Shown: in pieces, positions 24,619 to 33,297 of the stretch
How positions within the stretch are numbered: the first letter of the stretch is position 1
How the letters are laid out: each line of letters opens with the position of its first letter
From: Flavobacterium sp. LHD-80
GTDB lineage: Bacteria > Bacteroidota > Bacteroidia > Flavobacteriales > Flavobacteriaceae
Assembly: GCF_030929605.1 (NCBI RefSeq)
Contig: NZ_JAVFVS010000005.1
Coordinates: forward strand, 496,001-560,000
Length of the DNA stretch: 64,000 bases
Direction: 5' to 3'
The notes under the pieces: model-generated
Seen by the model: only the letters and a program-made list of their open reading frames with translations
Databases searched by the model: none
What the model was told of the DNA's origin: nothing
Translations under genes and position numbers: made by a program

Positions 24619-25755
24619 TTAAGATAGATCTGCATAAATTTTATTGTATTTTTCAATCATACAATCAATACTGAAAAGTCTGTTTGCAAAATCAAACGCT
24701 TCCTGTTTTAGTTCATTAATATCAAACTCTTTGTTTACAATTTTCTCAAAAATATTCAATAAACCTTCTTCATTATTTAAATCAAACCATAATGGCCAAT
24801 TTTCTGGTAATGTCTCCTCTAATCCAGGCGTTTTGGCAGCAATCACAGGAACTTTGGAAAATGACGATTCAATTGAAACAAGTGGCAAGCCCTCAAAACG
24901 AGAAGGCATTATGACAAAATCAAAACAATGCAGCTTATTAGCAATCGAAGGAATAGCTTCGTGCACAAAAATATTATCATTATGCTTTGCAAGGTTATCC
25001 AATTCATGTTTGAACTGACCACTTCCTATAAAATAAAAATGTAAATTGTTTTTATAAAGCCGATTAATACTCGACATTCGATTTATTAAAATATCAACTC
25101 CTTTTTGATACTCAAAACGACCACAAAATGCAATATTAATTTTACTTAGCGACAAAGAAATATCAATAACTGATGGTACTGTTAAATTACGACCATTATA
25201 AACAACCATTTTTCGATTAGAAACACTTAAATTATTACTTTCTCGAATATTGCAATATGCTTGAAGAGCAGCTTTTGAAACACCAACTACAACATCATTA
25301 TTAAAAACACTTTCTGTATATTTAGCAATTCTTGGATATGTTGGCCACAATTTTGTATTATGTATAGTACGAATAATTTCCGGAATATCCATTCTGAATA
25401 AATGCATTAAACGGATTGTATTTGCAAGAACTAAATCGGGCAAATCGGTATGTGAATGAATACAGATTGGCTTTTCTTTTTTAATAAACCACAATAAAGT
25501 AATAGGTGCAAAAATTAAACTTAAATGCTTAAATCCTTTAAACAAACTCAATGTTTCTATTTTCTTCTCTTTTAATTCGACACGTTTACTATTCGAATAG
25601 CTTGTACTTGAACGATACAATTCCACTATAAAAAATTCAATAGATTTATCGCCATTTCTTTTACAATGCTCTGCAAGTGTAAAAGCAACATTTTCAGCAC
25701 CTCCCAAATTGACAGAAGTAATTAAATGAAAAATTTTTTGCTTCTTTTTATTCAT
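24619..25755 (-). CDS. Family 4 glycosyltransferase
   Basis: A 378-aa GT-B enzyme. The N-terminus IFHLITSVNLGGAENVAFTLAEH carries the glycine-rich acceptor loop typical of GT4. The donor half has NIAFCGRFEYQKGVDILI, FIGSGQFKHELDNLA and an EX7E motif in FEGLPLVSIESSFSKVPVIAA. It is one of four GT4 genes in this locus, 34 nt upstream of the next in the same direction. Donor and linkage are unknown. Confidence 0.92.
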   Translation of the reverse strand: MNKKKQKIFHLITSVNLGGAENVAFTLAEHCKRNGDKSIEFFIVELYRSSTSYSNSKRVELKEKKIETLSLFKGFKHLSLIFAPITLLWFIKKEKPICIHSHTDLPDLVLANTIRLMHLFRMDIPEIIRTIHNTKLWPTYPRIAKYTESVFNNDVVVGVSKAALQAYCNIRESNNLSVSNRKMVVYNGRNLTVPSVIDISLSLSKINIAFCGRFEYQKGVDILINRMSSINRLYKNNLHFYFIGSGQFKHELDNLAKHNDNIFVHEAIPSIANKLHCFDFVIMPSRFEGLPLVSIESSFSKVPVIAAKTPGLEETLPENWPLWFDLNNEEGLLNIFEKIVNKEFDINELKQEAFDFANRLFSIDCMIEKYNKIYADLS

Positions 25756-25821
25756 CTATGATTTACAGTTATATATTTTTTATCTATGACTATTAATTAC
25801 GTTCATCAATCCATCATAAGT

Positions 25822-26946
25822 TTATGAGCTAACTATCTTTTTTAGCTCTTCTTCAATAAAATCTCTTCGAAACACAATTTTAGAAGGTTTACTAGATAGT
25901 AGCAAAGTCTCTAATATATTTACATTACTTAAAAATATTTGAAGTCTTTCAATCACATCATTTGCATCAATAGGATCAAATAACTCACCCATGTCATATT
26001 CTAACAAGCTAGCTGATCCGGCATACTTTGAACAAAAAACAGGAAGTCCGAAAATCAATGCTTCATTTACAACTGCACCAAAAGGTTCGTAAGTACTAGG
26101 CAAAATAAAACCAGATGCACATAAATACCATGCCAAAAGTTCATCCCCTTCAAATCTTCCCGGCAAGATAACTTTTGATTGCAACTGATAGTTTTTAATT
26201 ATCGACAAAATTTCACCCTTAACATCACCTTCTCCTATCAAAACGAGTCTTAAATTTTCATCATTACTTAGTAAAGAAGATATCGTTTTTATAAAAAGAG
26301 GCAAACCTTTTGGTTCTATAAATCTTCCTACAAATAGTAATACTTTTTTTCCTAAGAGGTCATATTCACTCGCATACTTTTCAGCTATTTGTTCTAAAGA
26401 GCTTGAATTTACCCGTAAACGTTCAGGTAATTGCAAAATAGGAAAAACCACAATCCTACTTTTTGAAAGATTAAATTTTCTATTATAGTAATCAGAAACA
26501 TCCTTAGATAGCACTATTATAAAGTCTAATTTTTTTACCGAAAAACTTCGTGCTAAAAATCTTAATTTTGATTGTACTTCGTCACATATTTGAATACTAT
26601 CATCAATCGTAGAACCAAGTGTCTGATTGATTATACCCAAACGTTTAAGCATTATTAAATACTGTGTTGTAAACGAATATTCATAGCTAATAATAAATTC
26701 TGGCTTAAAATCCCTGATAGCTTTTAACATCCCAAATCTAAAGACCCTCCCCTTGAACTCTGGCCCTTTTAATAAAAAAGAATAAGAACACTTTAACTGC
26801 GAAAGCAATTTTTCTTGATCAAATTTATGGTTCCAAACATTGTCGTAAATAAATAAAATTTTAACTTCGAATAAATCACTTAAAAAATTAAAATAATCTA
26901 TCCTATAAGGAGCCAGTGCTGGATGAAAAATAAGTAGTTTTTTCAT
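25822..26946 (-). CDS. Family 4 glycosyltransferase
   Basis: I start this at the ATG 26946 (MKKLLIFHPALAPYRIDYFN), giving 374 aa. The longer open frame to 27099 runs into the acetyltransferase gene and adds residues with no family likeness. The GT4 half has LLFVGRFIEPKGLPLFI, LIGEGDVKGEILSI and the EX7E motif in YEPFGAVVNEALIFGLPVFCS. PALAPYRIDYF is typical of the fucosyl/galactosyl-type subgroup, but that is a weak hint. Part of the capsule locus; 19 nt after the acetyltransferase gene. Confidence 0.9.
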   Translation of the reverse strand: MKKLLIFHPALAPYRIDYFNFLSDLFEVKILFIYDNVWNHKFDQEKLLSQLKCSYSFLLKGPEFKGRVFRFGMLKAIRDFKPEFIISYEYSFTTQYLIMLKRLGIINQTLGSTIDDSIQICDEVQSKLRFLARSFSVKKLDFIIVLSKDVSDYYNRKFNLSKSRIVVFPILQLPERLRVNSSSLEQIAEKYASEYDLLGKKVLLFVGRFIEPKGLPLFIKTISSLLSNDENLRLVLIGEGDVKGEILSIIKNYQLQSKVILPGRFEGDELLAWYLCASGFILPSTYEPFGAVVNEALIFGLPVFCSKYAGSASLLEYDMGELFDPIDANDVIERLQIFLSNVNILETLLLSSKPSKIVFRRDFIEEELKKIVSS

Positions 26947-26965
26947 GTCATTTTTTCTCTCAACT

Positions 26966-27640
26966 TTAATAACGATCTCTTGTCCACGTGACACCTTCCT
27001 TGATTTTCGTTGCAGGAATTCCAGCATATACAGCATTAAAATCTGAAAATTTTCCAGTAACGATGGCACCGGAAGCAATAATTGAATTATCACCAACAAT
27101 TGATCCTTTTAAAATTTTTGAATCAGCACCTAACCAAACATGATTTCCTATCAAAACTGACTCGGCAGGATTTATCCTTAACATTGATTTTTCATCGTAA
27201 ATAGCATGACTATCACCATTCCTTATTTCAATTCTATGTGCAAACATGCAATCTTGGCCAATAGAAATTGATTTTCCTTCCGTAGCTGCAATATGCCCGC
27301 TCTCCATGGTAGTGCGATGACCAATTTGAATTATACCTCCATCATCTTCAATCCATAGCTCAATATTGGACAATATACAATGTTCACCAATTATTATTTC
27401 ACAATTATTACCCGAAACATGCAACAAACAATTCTGTAATCTATTTTCAGGATGAATTCTTATTATATTATTTTTTCCGTTAATTCTAATTTTTGTCTTT
27501 TTAAGGAAAGCTTGCTTTAAAATCAGGCGGTTTCCAAATATGCCACGCATATATAAAAGAGAAAATAAACTATAAAAAAAGGCTAAAAGTGACATTAGAT
27601 TTTTATTTTCTTTCATCATGTATATTAATGTTTTCCGCAT
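26966..27640 (-). CDS. Left-handed beta-helix (hexapeptide) acyltransferase
   Basis: A 224-aa protein. After an N-terminal hydrophobic stretch (LLAFFYSLFSLLYMRGIF) come hexapeptide turns: NNIIRIHPENRLQNC, GEHCILSNIELWIEDDG, IGHRTTMESGHIAATEG, and the end of the fold LIGNHVWLGADSKILKGSIVGDNSIIASGAIVTG with GIPATKIKEGV. This is the O-acetyltransferase group that modifies surface sugars using acetyl-CoA. It is packed one base from the upstream GT2 gene stop. Likely acetylates a capsule residue. Confidence 0.88.
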   Translation of the reverse strand: MRKTLIYMMKENKNLMSLLAFFYSLFSLLYMRGIFGNRLILKQAFLKKTKIRINGKNNIIRIHPENRLQNCLLHVSGNNCEIIIGEHCILSNIELWIEDDGGIIQIGHRTTMESGHIAATEGKSISIGQDCMFAHRIEIRNGDSHAIYDEKSMLRINPAESVLIGNHVWLGADSKILKGSIVGDNSIIASGAIVTGKFSDFNAVYAGIPATKIKEGVTWTRDRY

Positions 27641-27641
27641 T

Positions 27642-28481
27642 TCACTTAAGCTTTAAATTCCATAAAGAAGGGATGATAGCACGTAAATGTATTGTGCAAT
27701 AATGAAAGCAAGCCACGAAAAACCCATTATGTCTTTTATCGAAAACAAAAAATTGAGGTGGATAACAGCCACTGGATGCGGAATACAAGCTTTTTAATCT
27801 GGTTCTTAAACTTAATGATACCGATCTCCATCTTGGCACTTCGGAATGGCTCTCACAGAATCCAATATATCTAGGCGCTAAAAAAAGATCTATACCATTT
27901 TTTTTAGCTCTAAGACTATAATCAAAATCTCCTACAGCATGATGAAAAATATAATCCAAATTACCTAAAACTTGAAATACCTTTCTAGGTATCAATACAC
28001 AATTTCCATTACAATAATCGGCTTTCTGGAAAGTTCCGTCAGGAATGATTAGTTGATTAGAGTTCCTATTAAATCCTCCATAAGTTATATTATAACTTTC
28101 TGAAGATTGCGTAGAACCACAAACAATCGCATTAGGAAAATTTTGACTTAACAAATCAGAAATAGCTTCTTTAACTAAAAAAGTATCATCATTCAACCAT
28201 AAATAATAATCAAAATCCTTTGCAATCGAAGCTCTTTCCCATGCTAAATGCATTCCTCTATTCCAATAAAGATCACCATTTCCCATAATAATATTTACAG
28301 ATGGAAATTGAGACGTTATAGCTTCAGAAGTCCCATCAGTCGAACCATCATCAACTAAAAAAACATCAAAAGTAAATTTTTCTGGAATAATACATTGATA
28401 GAGTGCTGTTAGACTTGATATGGTTTTATCTTTACGATTATGACATGTTAATAAAACTGCTATTGAAGATTTATAATCCAT
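27642..28481 (-). CDS. Family 2 glycosyltransferase
   Basis: A 279-aa GT-A enzyme: AVLLTCHNRKDKTISSLTALYQC, FLVDDGSTDGTSEAI, NRGMHLAWERA and the DxD-like YYLWLNDDTFL, then NGNCVLIPRKVFQVLG and HAVGDFDYSLRAKKNG. It resembles the WcaA/rhamnosyl-type subgroup with an HAxGDxDYxxR acceptor block. It is in the capsule locus directly downstream of the Wzy-like polymerase gene (12-nt gap). Confidence 0.9.
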   Translation of the reverse strand: MDYKSSIAVLLTCHNRKDKTISSLTALYQCIIPEKFTFDVFLVDDGSTDGTSEAITSQFPSVNIIMGNGDLYWNRGMHLAWERASIAKDFDYYLWLNDDTFLVKEAISDLLSQNFPNAIVCGSTQSSESYNITYGGFNRNSNQLIIPDGTFQKADYCNGNCVLIPRKVFQVLGNLDYIFHHAVGDFDYSLRAKKNGIDLFLAPRYIGFCESHSEVPRWRSVSLSLRTRLKSLYSASSGCYPPQFFVFDKRHNGFFVACFHYCTIHLRAIIPSLWNLKLK

Positions 28482-28493
28482 TTATCTATATTA

Positions 28494-29720
28494 TTACTGT
28501 GGGAAATTATCCCTTTTAATTAACATTTTTTCATTAACTACTTTATTTCTGACAGAATATCTTTTTAGATTTTCTTTTTTAAAAAATGGAAAGCAATACA
28601 CACTCAAAATAAAGAAAGTCCACGGCGCTGAATTTACAAGCCCATTATTAGTAGATCCGACAAGTATAAAAGAACAAAAAATTACAAATTTATCAAGCAA
28701 TCTATACTGTTTAAAAAATCTATTTATAAATAAATAATACAAAAAAAGTAATATTATTGATAATGGTAATCCGTAGTTTATTATCAACACTATATATGAA
28801 TTCTCAACACCTCCTGCACCTAACTTATACATTATAGGCAGATAATTTTCGCCATTGCCACACCAAAAATCACTATCACTGATGTATGAAAAAGCATCAA
28901 AAACCTCAAATCGTGTTTGGGCACTACCGTCGTTAATTTTTGAATTTGTAATTCTTCCACCTAATCCGTAGTCATTAACAGCCTTAAAAATTAAATATCC
29001 AGATATGACAAAGAAAAATAAAAACAGAAAAGAAACTATTTTTTTTGTCTTTTTATCCTTTAATACACGCCAAATATAGATTAACAATAGAAAAAGCCAT
29101 ACTAAAATTGAAGCTCGAGCATTAAAACAAAGTAATGCAATAAACCCTAAAATAACTAAAACTAATTTCGTTTGCAATTTCATGGAACTAGTAATAATAA
29201 AGCCCATCATTGTAGAGACGCACAAAGCATTAGAAAGTGGGTGACCCAAAAAACCAGAGCTTCTAAATGCCCAATCTTCTAAATAATACTCCGCATTACT
29301 ATCCATATAAGGAAATACATTTACAAAAAAAAGTCGTTCATAAATAGCTAAAAGACACTCCGTTATAAAAAAAATAAGAACTAAATATCTAATTATTTTT
29401 CTATTTTCTTTATTTTGAAAGCCTACCAAAACTGATAAAATCATTGGCATTAAGACAAAAAACAATACCTGATTTATTTGATTAGACTGACCTATGAAAA
29501 TTTTAAAAAAAACAATAATTATTCCAACGAACATTATTCTAAACTCTAGCTTAAAGCGCTTAATGAGTGCTTGATTAACATCTGTTATAATATTAGACAC
29601 AAATAATACAAATAAAATAAAACTTGAATATGTACCTACTTGAAGTATTCCAATTTTAGCTGCAACAGTAGTACTTATAAACATATAAAGTAATATCCCT
29701 AGAAATAAAAAATATCTCAT
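28494..29720 (-). CDS. Wzy-like O-antigen/capsule polymerase
   Basis: A 408-aa protein made of about ten to eleven hydrophobic helices with few conserved motifs, as usual for Wzy. The large periplasmic loop and its neighbourhood contain FRSSGFLGHPLSNALC, FNARASILVWLF and SAQTRFEVFDAF, which resemble the O-antigen ligase/polymerase (Wzy_C) group. Its place among glycosyltransferases, the flippase and export genes makes polymerase the best call. It would join repeat units on the periplasmic face. A noncoding, AT-rich 198-nt gap follows upstream (29721-29918), in which I see nothing. Confidence 0.8.
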   Translation of the reverse strand: MRYFLFLGILLYMFISTTVAAKIGILQVGTYSSFILFVLFVSNIITDVNQALIKRFKLEFRIMFVGIIIVFFKIFIGQSNQINQVLFFVLMPMILSVLVGFQNKENRKIIRYLVLIFFITECLLAIYERLFFVNVFPYMDSNAEYYLEDWAFRSSGFLGHPLSNALCVSTMMGFIITSSMKLQTKLVLVILGFIALLCFNARASILVWLFLLLIYIWRVLKDKKTKKIVSFLFLFFFVISGYLIFKAVNDYGLGGRITNSKINDGSAQTRFEVFDAFSYISDSDFWCGNGENYLPIMYKLGAGGVENSYIVLIINYGLPLSIILLFLYYLFINRFFKQYRLLDKFVIFCSFILVGSTNNGLVNSAPWTFFILSVYCFPFFKKENLKRYSVRNKVVNEKMLIKRDNFPQ

Positions 29721-29918
29721 TTTTATACTTTCATAACATACACAAATTCATGCGTAAAAAATTATTATTTTCTAAATTATTTCACGAAATTTTCACCAAA
29801 CATTGTAGTTAGTAAAAGACCTGCTTTCAAAAATTAACAAATCAAGAAAATGAAGATGACCGACGTATATTTTTTTTAAAGTCAAAATGCATTTGAAAAA
29901 AACTATTATGAAATAAAA

Positions 29919-31139
29919 TCAATTATTATTTTTCCAATTAGCTATAATATAATCGTAATAATCTAAATATTGTTTAACAACCTCTTCGGAAGAAAATCTA
30001 TTAATAACATTTTGATATCCATCCTTGGCAATTTCTTTATAAAGAATTTTATTTGTTAATATTTCAAAGAGTTTATCCTTAATTTTAATTGGATCACTTA
30101 CATCCACCAATAACCTGTTATCATTTAAGACCCAAGGTACTGCTCCAGAATTTTCTCCCCCGATAGCAGGTAAGCCAAAAGACATTGCCTCAATAAATAC
30201 CACTCCAAAAGATTCTTCTAACGATGGGTGCATTAGTATATGCGCTTGTTTTATTTCTTCAACAAGTGTTTGGTGCGAAACAGGTCCATAAAAAGTAACA
30301 TTTTTTAATCCAATTTCATCTGCATCTTGATTAGCCAAGCCATTTTCCTCTGAACCATTGCCAAAAAGATGCAAGGTAGCTAAGGGGATTTCTTTTTGTA
30401 ATTCCTGAAAAGCTAGTAGTCCATTACATCCATTCTTTCTAGAATCCCAGCTATTATTAATCATCAAAATACGGGGATTTACTAATGATTCAGTCTTTAT
30501 TTCAATGAATAATTCAATATTAGAAATTTCTTTACTTATTACTGTAGGATTTGGAATAATTCTAACCATTTTACATTTTCTTTGCGCATAAGATAACATA
30601 TAGGGAGAAACGGTAGAAGCAAATTTTACTTTTTTAAGTATTTGCTCTGACATTACCAAACGGAGAAACCAAAATAATTTCTTTACAAAACGAAATACCT
30701 GAAAAGCATTATCATGAATAGTAACTAAATAAGGAAAACCGGATTTAATAGCTGATCCTGCAAATTCATATGACCAATGAGCATGCACAAAATCTGGTTT
30801 AACTAATTTTATTTGCTTGGTTAATTGATTGATTTCATAATGATATAAATCTAATATTCTTCCTATTTTGTGACCATTCATACGCATAGATCTAGGTCTT
30901 GAAGGCACAACAATCCAAGTAAAGTTATCACATGTGTAGGATTTTATACTATAATCATTTTCAACGGCTACTGTTGTTGTAATTGCAGTTACTTTGTAAT
31001 TTTTGTTTAAAAGCTCTCCGATAATTGTGCCTATAAATGGGGCTCCAGAAAAACCATTTGGCAATTCTTCTTCTTGATAAATATGTAAAAATTTACTTAT
31101 AAAAGTTTTATCGGATGGGGAAACGATTGCGATATGCAT
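29919..31139 (-). CDS. Family 4 glycosyltransferase
   Basis: A 406-aa GT-B enzyme with MHIAIVSPSDKTFISKFLHIY at the start, an acceptor-side segment PDFVHAHWSYEFAGSAIK, and the GT4 donor half with LFGNGSEENGLANQ and an EX7E motif in LEESFGVVFIEAMSFGLPAIGG. It is one of the capsule glycosyltransferases. Both flanking gaps (198 and 159 nt) are longer than elsewhere in the locus and carry no recognisable gene, so it may be transcribed somewhat separately. Confidence 0.9.
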   Translation of the reverse strand: MHIAIVSPSDKTFISKFLHIYQEEELPNGFSGAPFIGTIIGELLNKNYKVTAITTTVAVENDYSIKSYTCDNFTWIVVPSRPRSMRMNGHKIGRILDLYHYEINQLTKQIKLVKPDFVHAHWSYEFAGSAIKSGFPYLVTIHDNAFQVFRFVKKLFWFLRLVMSEQILKKVKFASTVSPYMLSYAQRKCKMVRIIPNPTVISKEISNIELFIEIKTESLVNPRILMINNSWDSRKNGCNGLLAFQELQKEIPLATLHLFGNGSEENGLANQDADEIGLKNVTFYGPVSHQTLVEEIKQAHILMHPSLEESFGVVFIEAMSFGLPAIGGENSGAVPWVLNDNRLLVDVSDPIKIKDKLFEILTNKILYKEIAKDGYQNVINRFSSEEVVKQYLDYYDYIIANWKNNN

Positions 31140-31298
31140 ATTATTTAGTTTGAAAAATTATCAGCACTCTTCAATAATGAACAATTTTTATTTTAAGAAT
31201 GATAGTATAAAATATAGTAATACAAAATCTTCATTTTTTACATTGATAAATATCTGCGTGCATTTTAACTGACATATTTTAAATTAATAAAAATTACT

Positions 31299-32084
31299 TT
31301 ACTCAAATATTTTAATCTCAGCAGAGTGAATTTGTCTTTTATTAGCTGGTGGGATTTCCATATAGTCTCCATACTCATCAATTAGATATTGGTTAACATC
31401 GTTTGGAGCATTAAAAACAAAACCTTCAAATTCTATTGATCCTACAGGAAAACATGTGGATAACTTGTGAGGAGCATAAAAAAAATTACCATAACCATGT
31501 GAGTACCTATCTTTAGTAAATCTCCCAAAAAACCTTAAAACAGGAACAAGTACAGAAGTTAAATAAAAGAAAAAACTAGCCACAATTTTCCAAAACAAAC
31601 CTTTTTTACCCTCATATTGAAGTTTAGAATATCTTACATCAAAAGCAAGTTTCCATTTTTTTGTCAAACATATAGATTCGAATGGAAAAATATCTATAAA
31701 CAATCCTGTGTATTTATAAGATCTATGCAGCGAATCATTTTCAACAATTTTAGAATTCAGATCTCGAATTTTTGCAAAGTAAAATGGAAAATTCGAATCA
31801 CTATTTTTAGCTTGTAATTTTAAATTTTCGGGCAATTCTTTTTCTAAACAGATCAATAATTTACCATAATCTTCGTACCTAACTCCTACATCAAAGTCAT
31901 CATCCCATGGAATAAACCCCCCATGTCTTTTAGCTCCTAACAAAGTGCCAGACATAATCCAATAAGGAATTCCATTATTATTACAAATGCGATCAAACTC
32001 TCTAGCTATTTCGAGCATCCGCAATTGAGCTTTACGTAAATCAGATCCCTCAGGATTATATAAATTTAGATCTTCCATTGACAT
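31299..32084 (-). CDS. LicD-family phosphotransferase
   Basis: About 261 aa from the ATG at 32084 (MSMEDLNLYN). ATGs at 32078 and 32114 are alternatives, but the last would overlap the SDR gene by 26 nt. The LicD core is LRKAQLRMLEIAREFDRIC, then GIPYWIMSGTLLGAKRHGGFIPWDDDFDVG, the nucleotidyltransferase-type metal site (D/D pair in PWDDDFDVG). LicD enzymes transfer phosphocholine, phosphoglycerol or similar from a CDP-activated donor to a glycan. Here the neighbours are a TagD-like enzyme, an SDR and a GDPD, which favours a non-choline polyol phosphate. Confidence 0.9.
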   Translation of the reverse strand: MSMEDLNLYNPEGSDLRKAQLRMLEIAREFDRICNNNGIPYWIMSGTLLGAKRHGGFIPWDDDFDVGVRYEDYGKLLICLEKELPENLKLQAKNSDSNFPFYFAKIRDLNSKIVENDSLHRSYKYTGLFIDIFPFESICLTKKWKLAFDVRYSKLQYEGKKGLFWKIVASFFFYLTSVLVPVLRFFGRFTKDRYSHGYGNFFYAPHKLSTCFPVGSIEFEGFVFNAPNDVNQYLIDEYGDYMEIPPANKRQIHSAEIKIFE

Positions 32085-32088
32085 TAAA

Positions 32089-32817
32089 TTACGACAGGGA
32101 ATAACCTCCATCAATCACCAATATTTCACCATTAACATAGTTATTTGTTATCAAAAACAAATAAGCATCTGTTAATTCATCTGGGGCACAAAAACGGCCC
32201 AATGCTATTTTTTTATTAATATTTATCTTTTGCTCTTCAGGTTTTGTTTTTTGCCATTCTGTATCAACAAATCCGGGAGCGATGGCATTCACTCTAATTT
32301 TTTGAACCGAAAATACTTTTACTAAATTCTTAACTAAAGCATGTACCGCAGCTTTCGTAACTCCATAAGCTAAGGAAAGAGAATGAGCATGTATTCCCAT
32401 CAGTGAACCTGTAAAAATGATTGATGACTTATTATTCAAACGAACTGCTATTTTTTGCAATAAAAACGTTGGAACATTTATATTGATATCAAAAACCCTT
32501 TGCCAATTATCTGTAGAAATTTCTCCAAAAAAACTTCTATCTGTTGCTCCAGCATTAAATAAAACCGCATCAAGATAAATATTGTTTTCAACTAAGTTGC
32601 TATGTATTGAGTCTATAGCACTTAAATTACTACAATCAATTTTTAAAATGGTAATTGTAGATTTAGGATATAAAGAAGACAGCTGATTTTCCATTAAATT
32701 AGCATTGTTATCGTCAAAAAAATAAGTCACTATGACATTCCATCCCTCACTTAACAGACGTTCAGTAACAGCTCTTCCTATACCTTTGGTACCTCCAGTA
32801 ATTAAAGCCGTTTTCAT
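32089..32817 (-). CDS. Short-chain dehydrogenase/reductase
   Basis: A 242-aa classical SDR: dinucleotide-binding TGGTKGIG near residue 7-14, NAGATD, the catalytic Ser in IIFTGSLMG, and YGVTK (Tyr...Lys) in AYGVTKAAVHALVKNL, then APGFVDTEW. It is a normal FabG-like length. It overlaps the nucleotidyltransferase gene by 4 nt and ends 4 nt before the LicD start I chose, so it probably makes or modifies the polyol or sugar used by LicD. Its substrate is not known. Confidence 0.88.
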   Translation of the reverse strand: MKTALITGGTKGIGRAVTERLLSEGWNVIVTYFFDDNNANLMENQLSSLYPKSTITILKIDCSNLSAIDSIHSNLVENNIYLDAVLFNAGATDRSFFGEISTDNWQRVFDININVPTFLLQKIAVRLNNKSSIIFTGSLMGIHAHSLSLAYGVTKAAVHALVKNLVKVFSVQKIRVNAIAPGFVDTEWQKTKPEEQKININKKIALGRFCAPDELTDAYLFLITNNYVNGEILVIDGGYSLS

Positions 32818-33269
32818 CTTATTTTAATTTCAGGATTTCTCTTTTCACTATCAACCTTCAATTCCCTATATTTATTAAAAATATCTTCCTTAAGTTTAGA
32901 TGAGGATACACCATCTCCATAAGGAAAATAAAAAACTTCAATACCTAGCTCTCTTAAGTAATCATACTTTCCAACCCAATCATCACCTACAACGAAAGCA
33001 TCAATATTTAAATTCTTAACAAGTTCAGTATGATCCAGAGAACGCTGAGGTATAACAACATCTGGATATTTCAAAGCTTCTATAATAGCCAATCTTTCTT
33101 CAAAAGGAATTATTGGAGCTTTTTTATAAGAGCAAACTAATTCATCCGAACTTACTCCAACTATCAAAGTTTCACCTAATCCCCTGGCATATTTTATCAT
33201 TTTTAAATGATTGGAATGAAACATATCAAACGTCCCAGAGGTATAAATAATTTTTTTTTTCTTTTGCAT
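32814..33269 (-). CDS. TagD-like cytidylyltransferase with HSNH motif
   Basis: From ATG 33269 (MQKKKKIIYTSGTFDMFHSN) this gives 151 aa; an ATG at 33293 would add eight residues. The nucleotidyltransferase signature is H18-S-N-H21 in place of the common HxGH. The Gly-to-Asn change is at a position that contacts the nucleotide. The rest fits: LIVGVSSDELV, PIIPFEERLAIIEAL, FVVGDDWVGKYDYL, and SSSKLKED near the end. The best guess is CDP-glycerol or CDP-polyol synthesis feeding LicD. It is 28 nt from the GDPD gene and overlaps the SDR gene. Confidence 0.82.
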   Translation of the reverse strand: MQKKKKIIYTSGTFDMFHSNHLKMIKYARGLGETLIVGVSSDELVCSYKKAPIIPFEERLAIIEALKYPDVVIPQRSLDHTELVKNLNIDAFVVGDDWVGKYDYLRELGIEVFYFPYGDGVSSSKLKEDIFNKYRELKVDSEKRNPEIKIR

Positions 33270-33297
33270 TATCTTATAATATTTTAGAACCAATTAT

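Noticed and set aside
26946..27099. Longer N-terminus for the third GT4 protein
   Set aside because: It lies inside the acetyltransferase gene and lacks family likeness; the ATG at 26946 gives the standard GT4 start.
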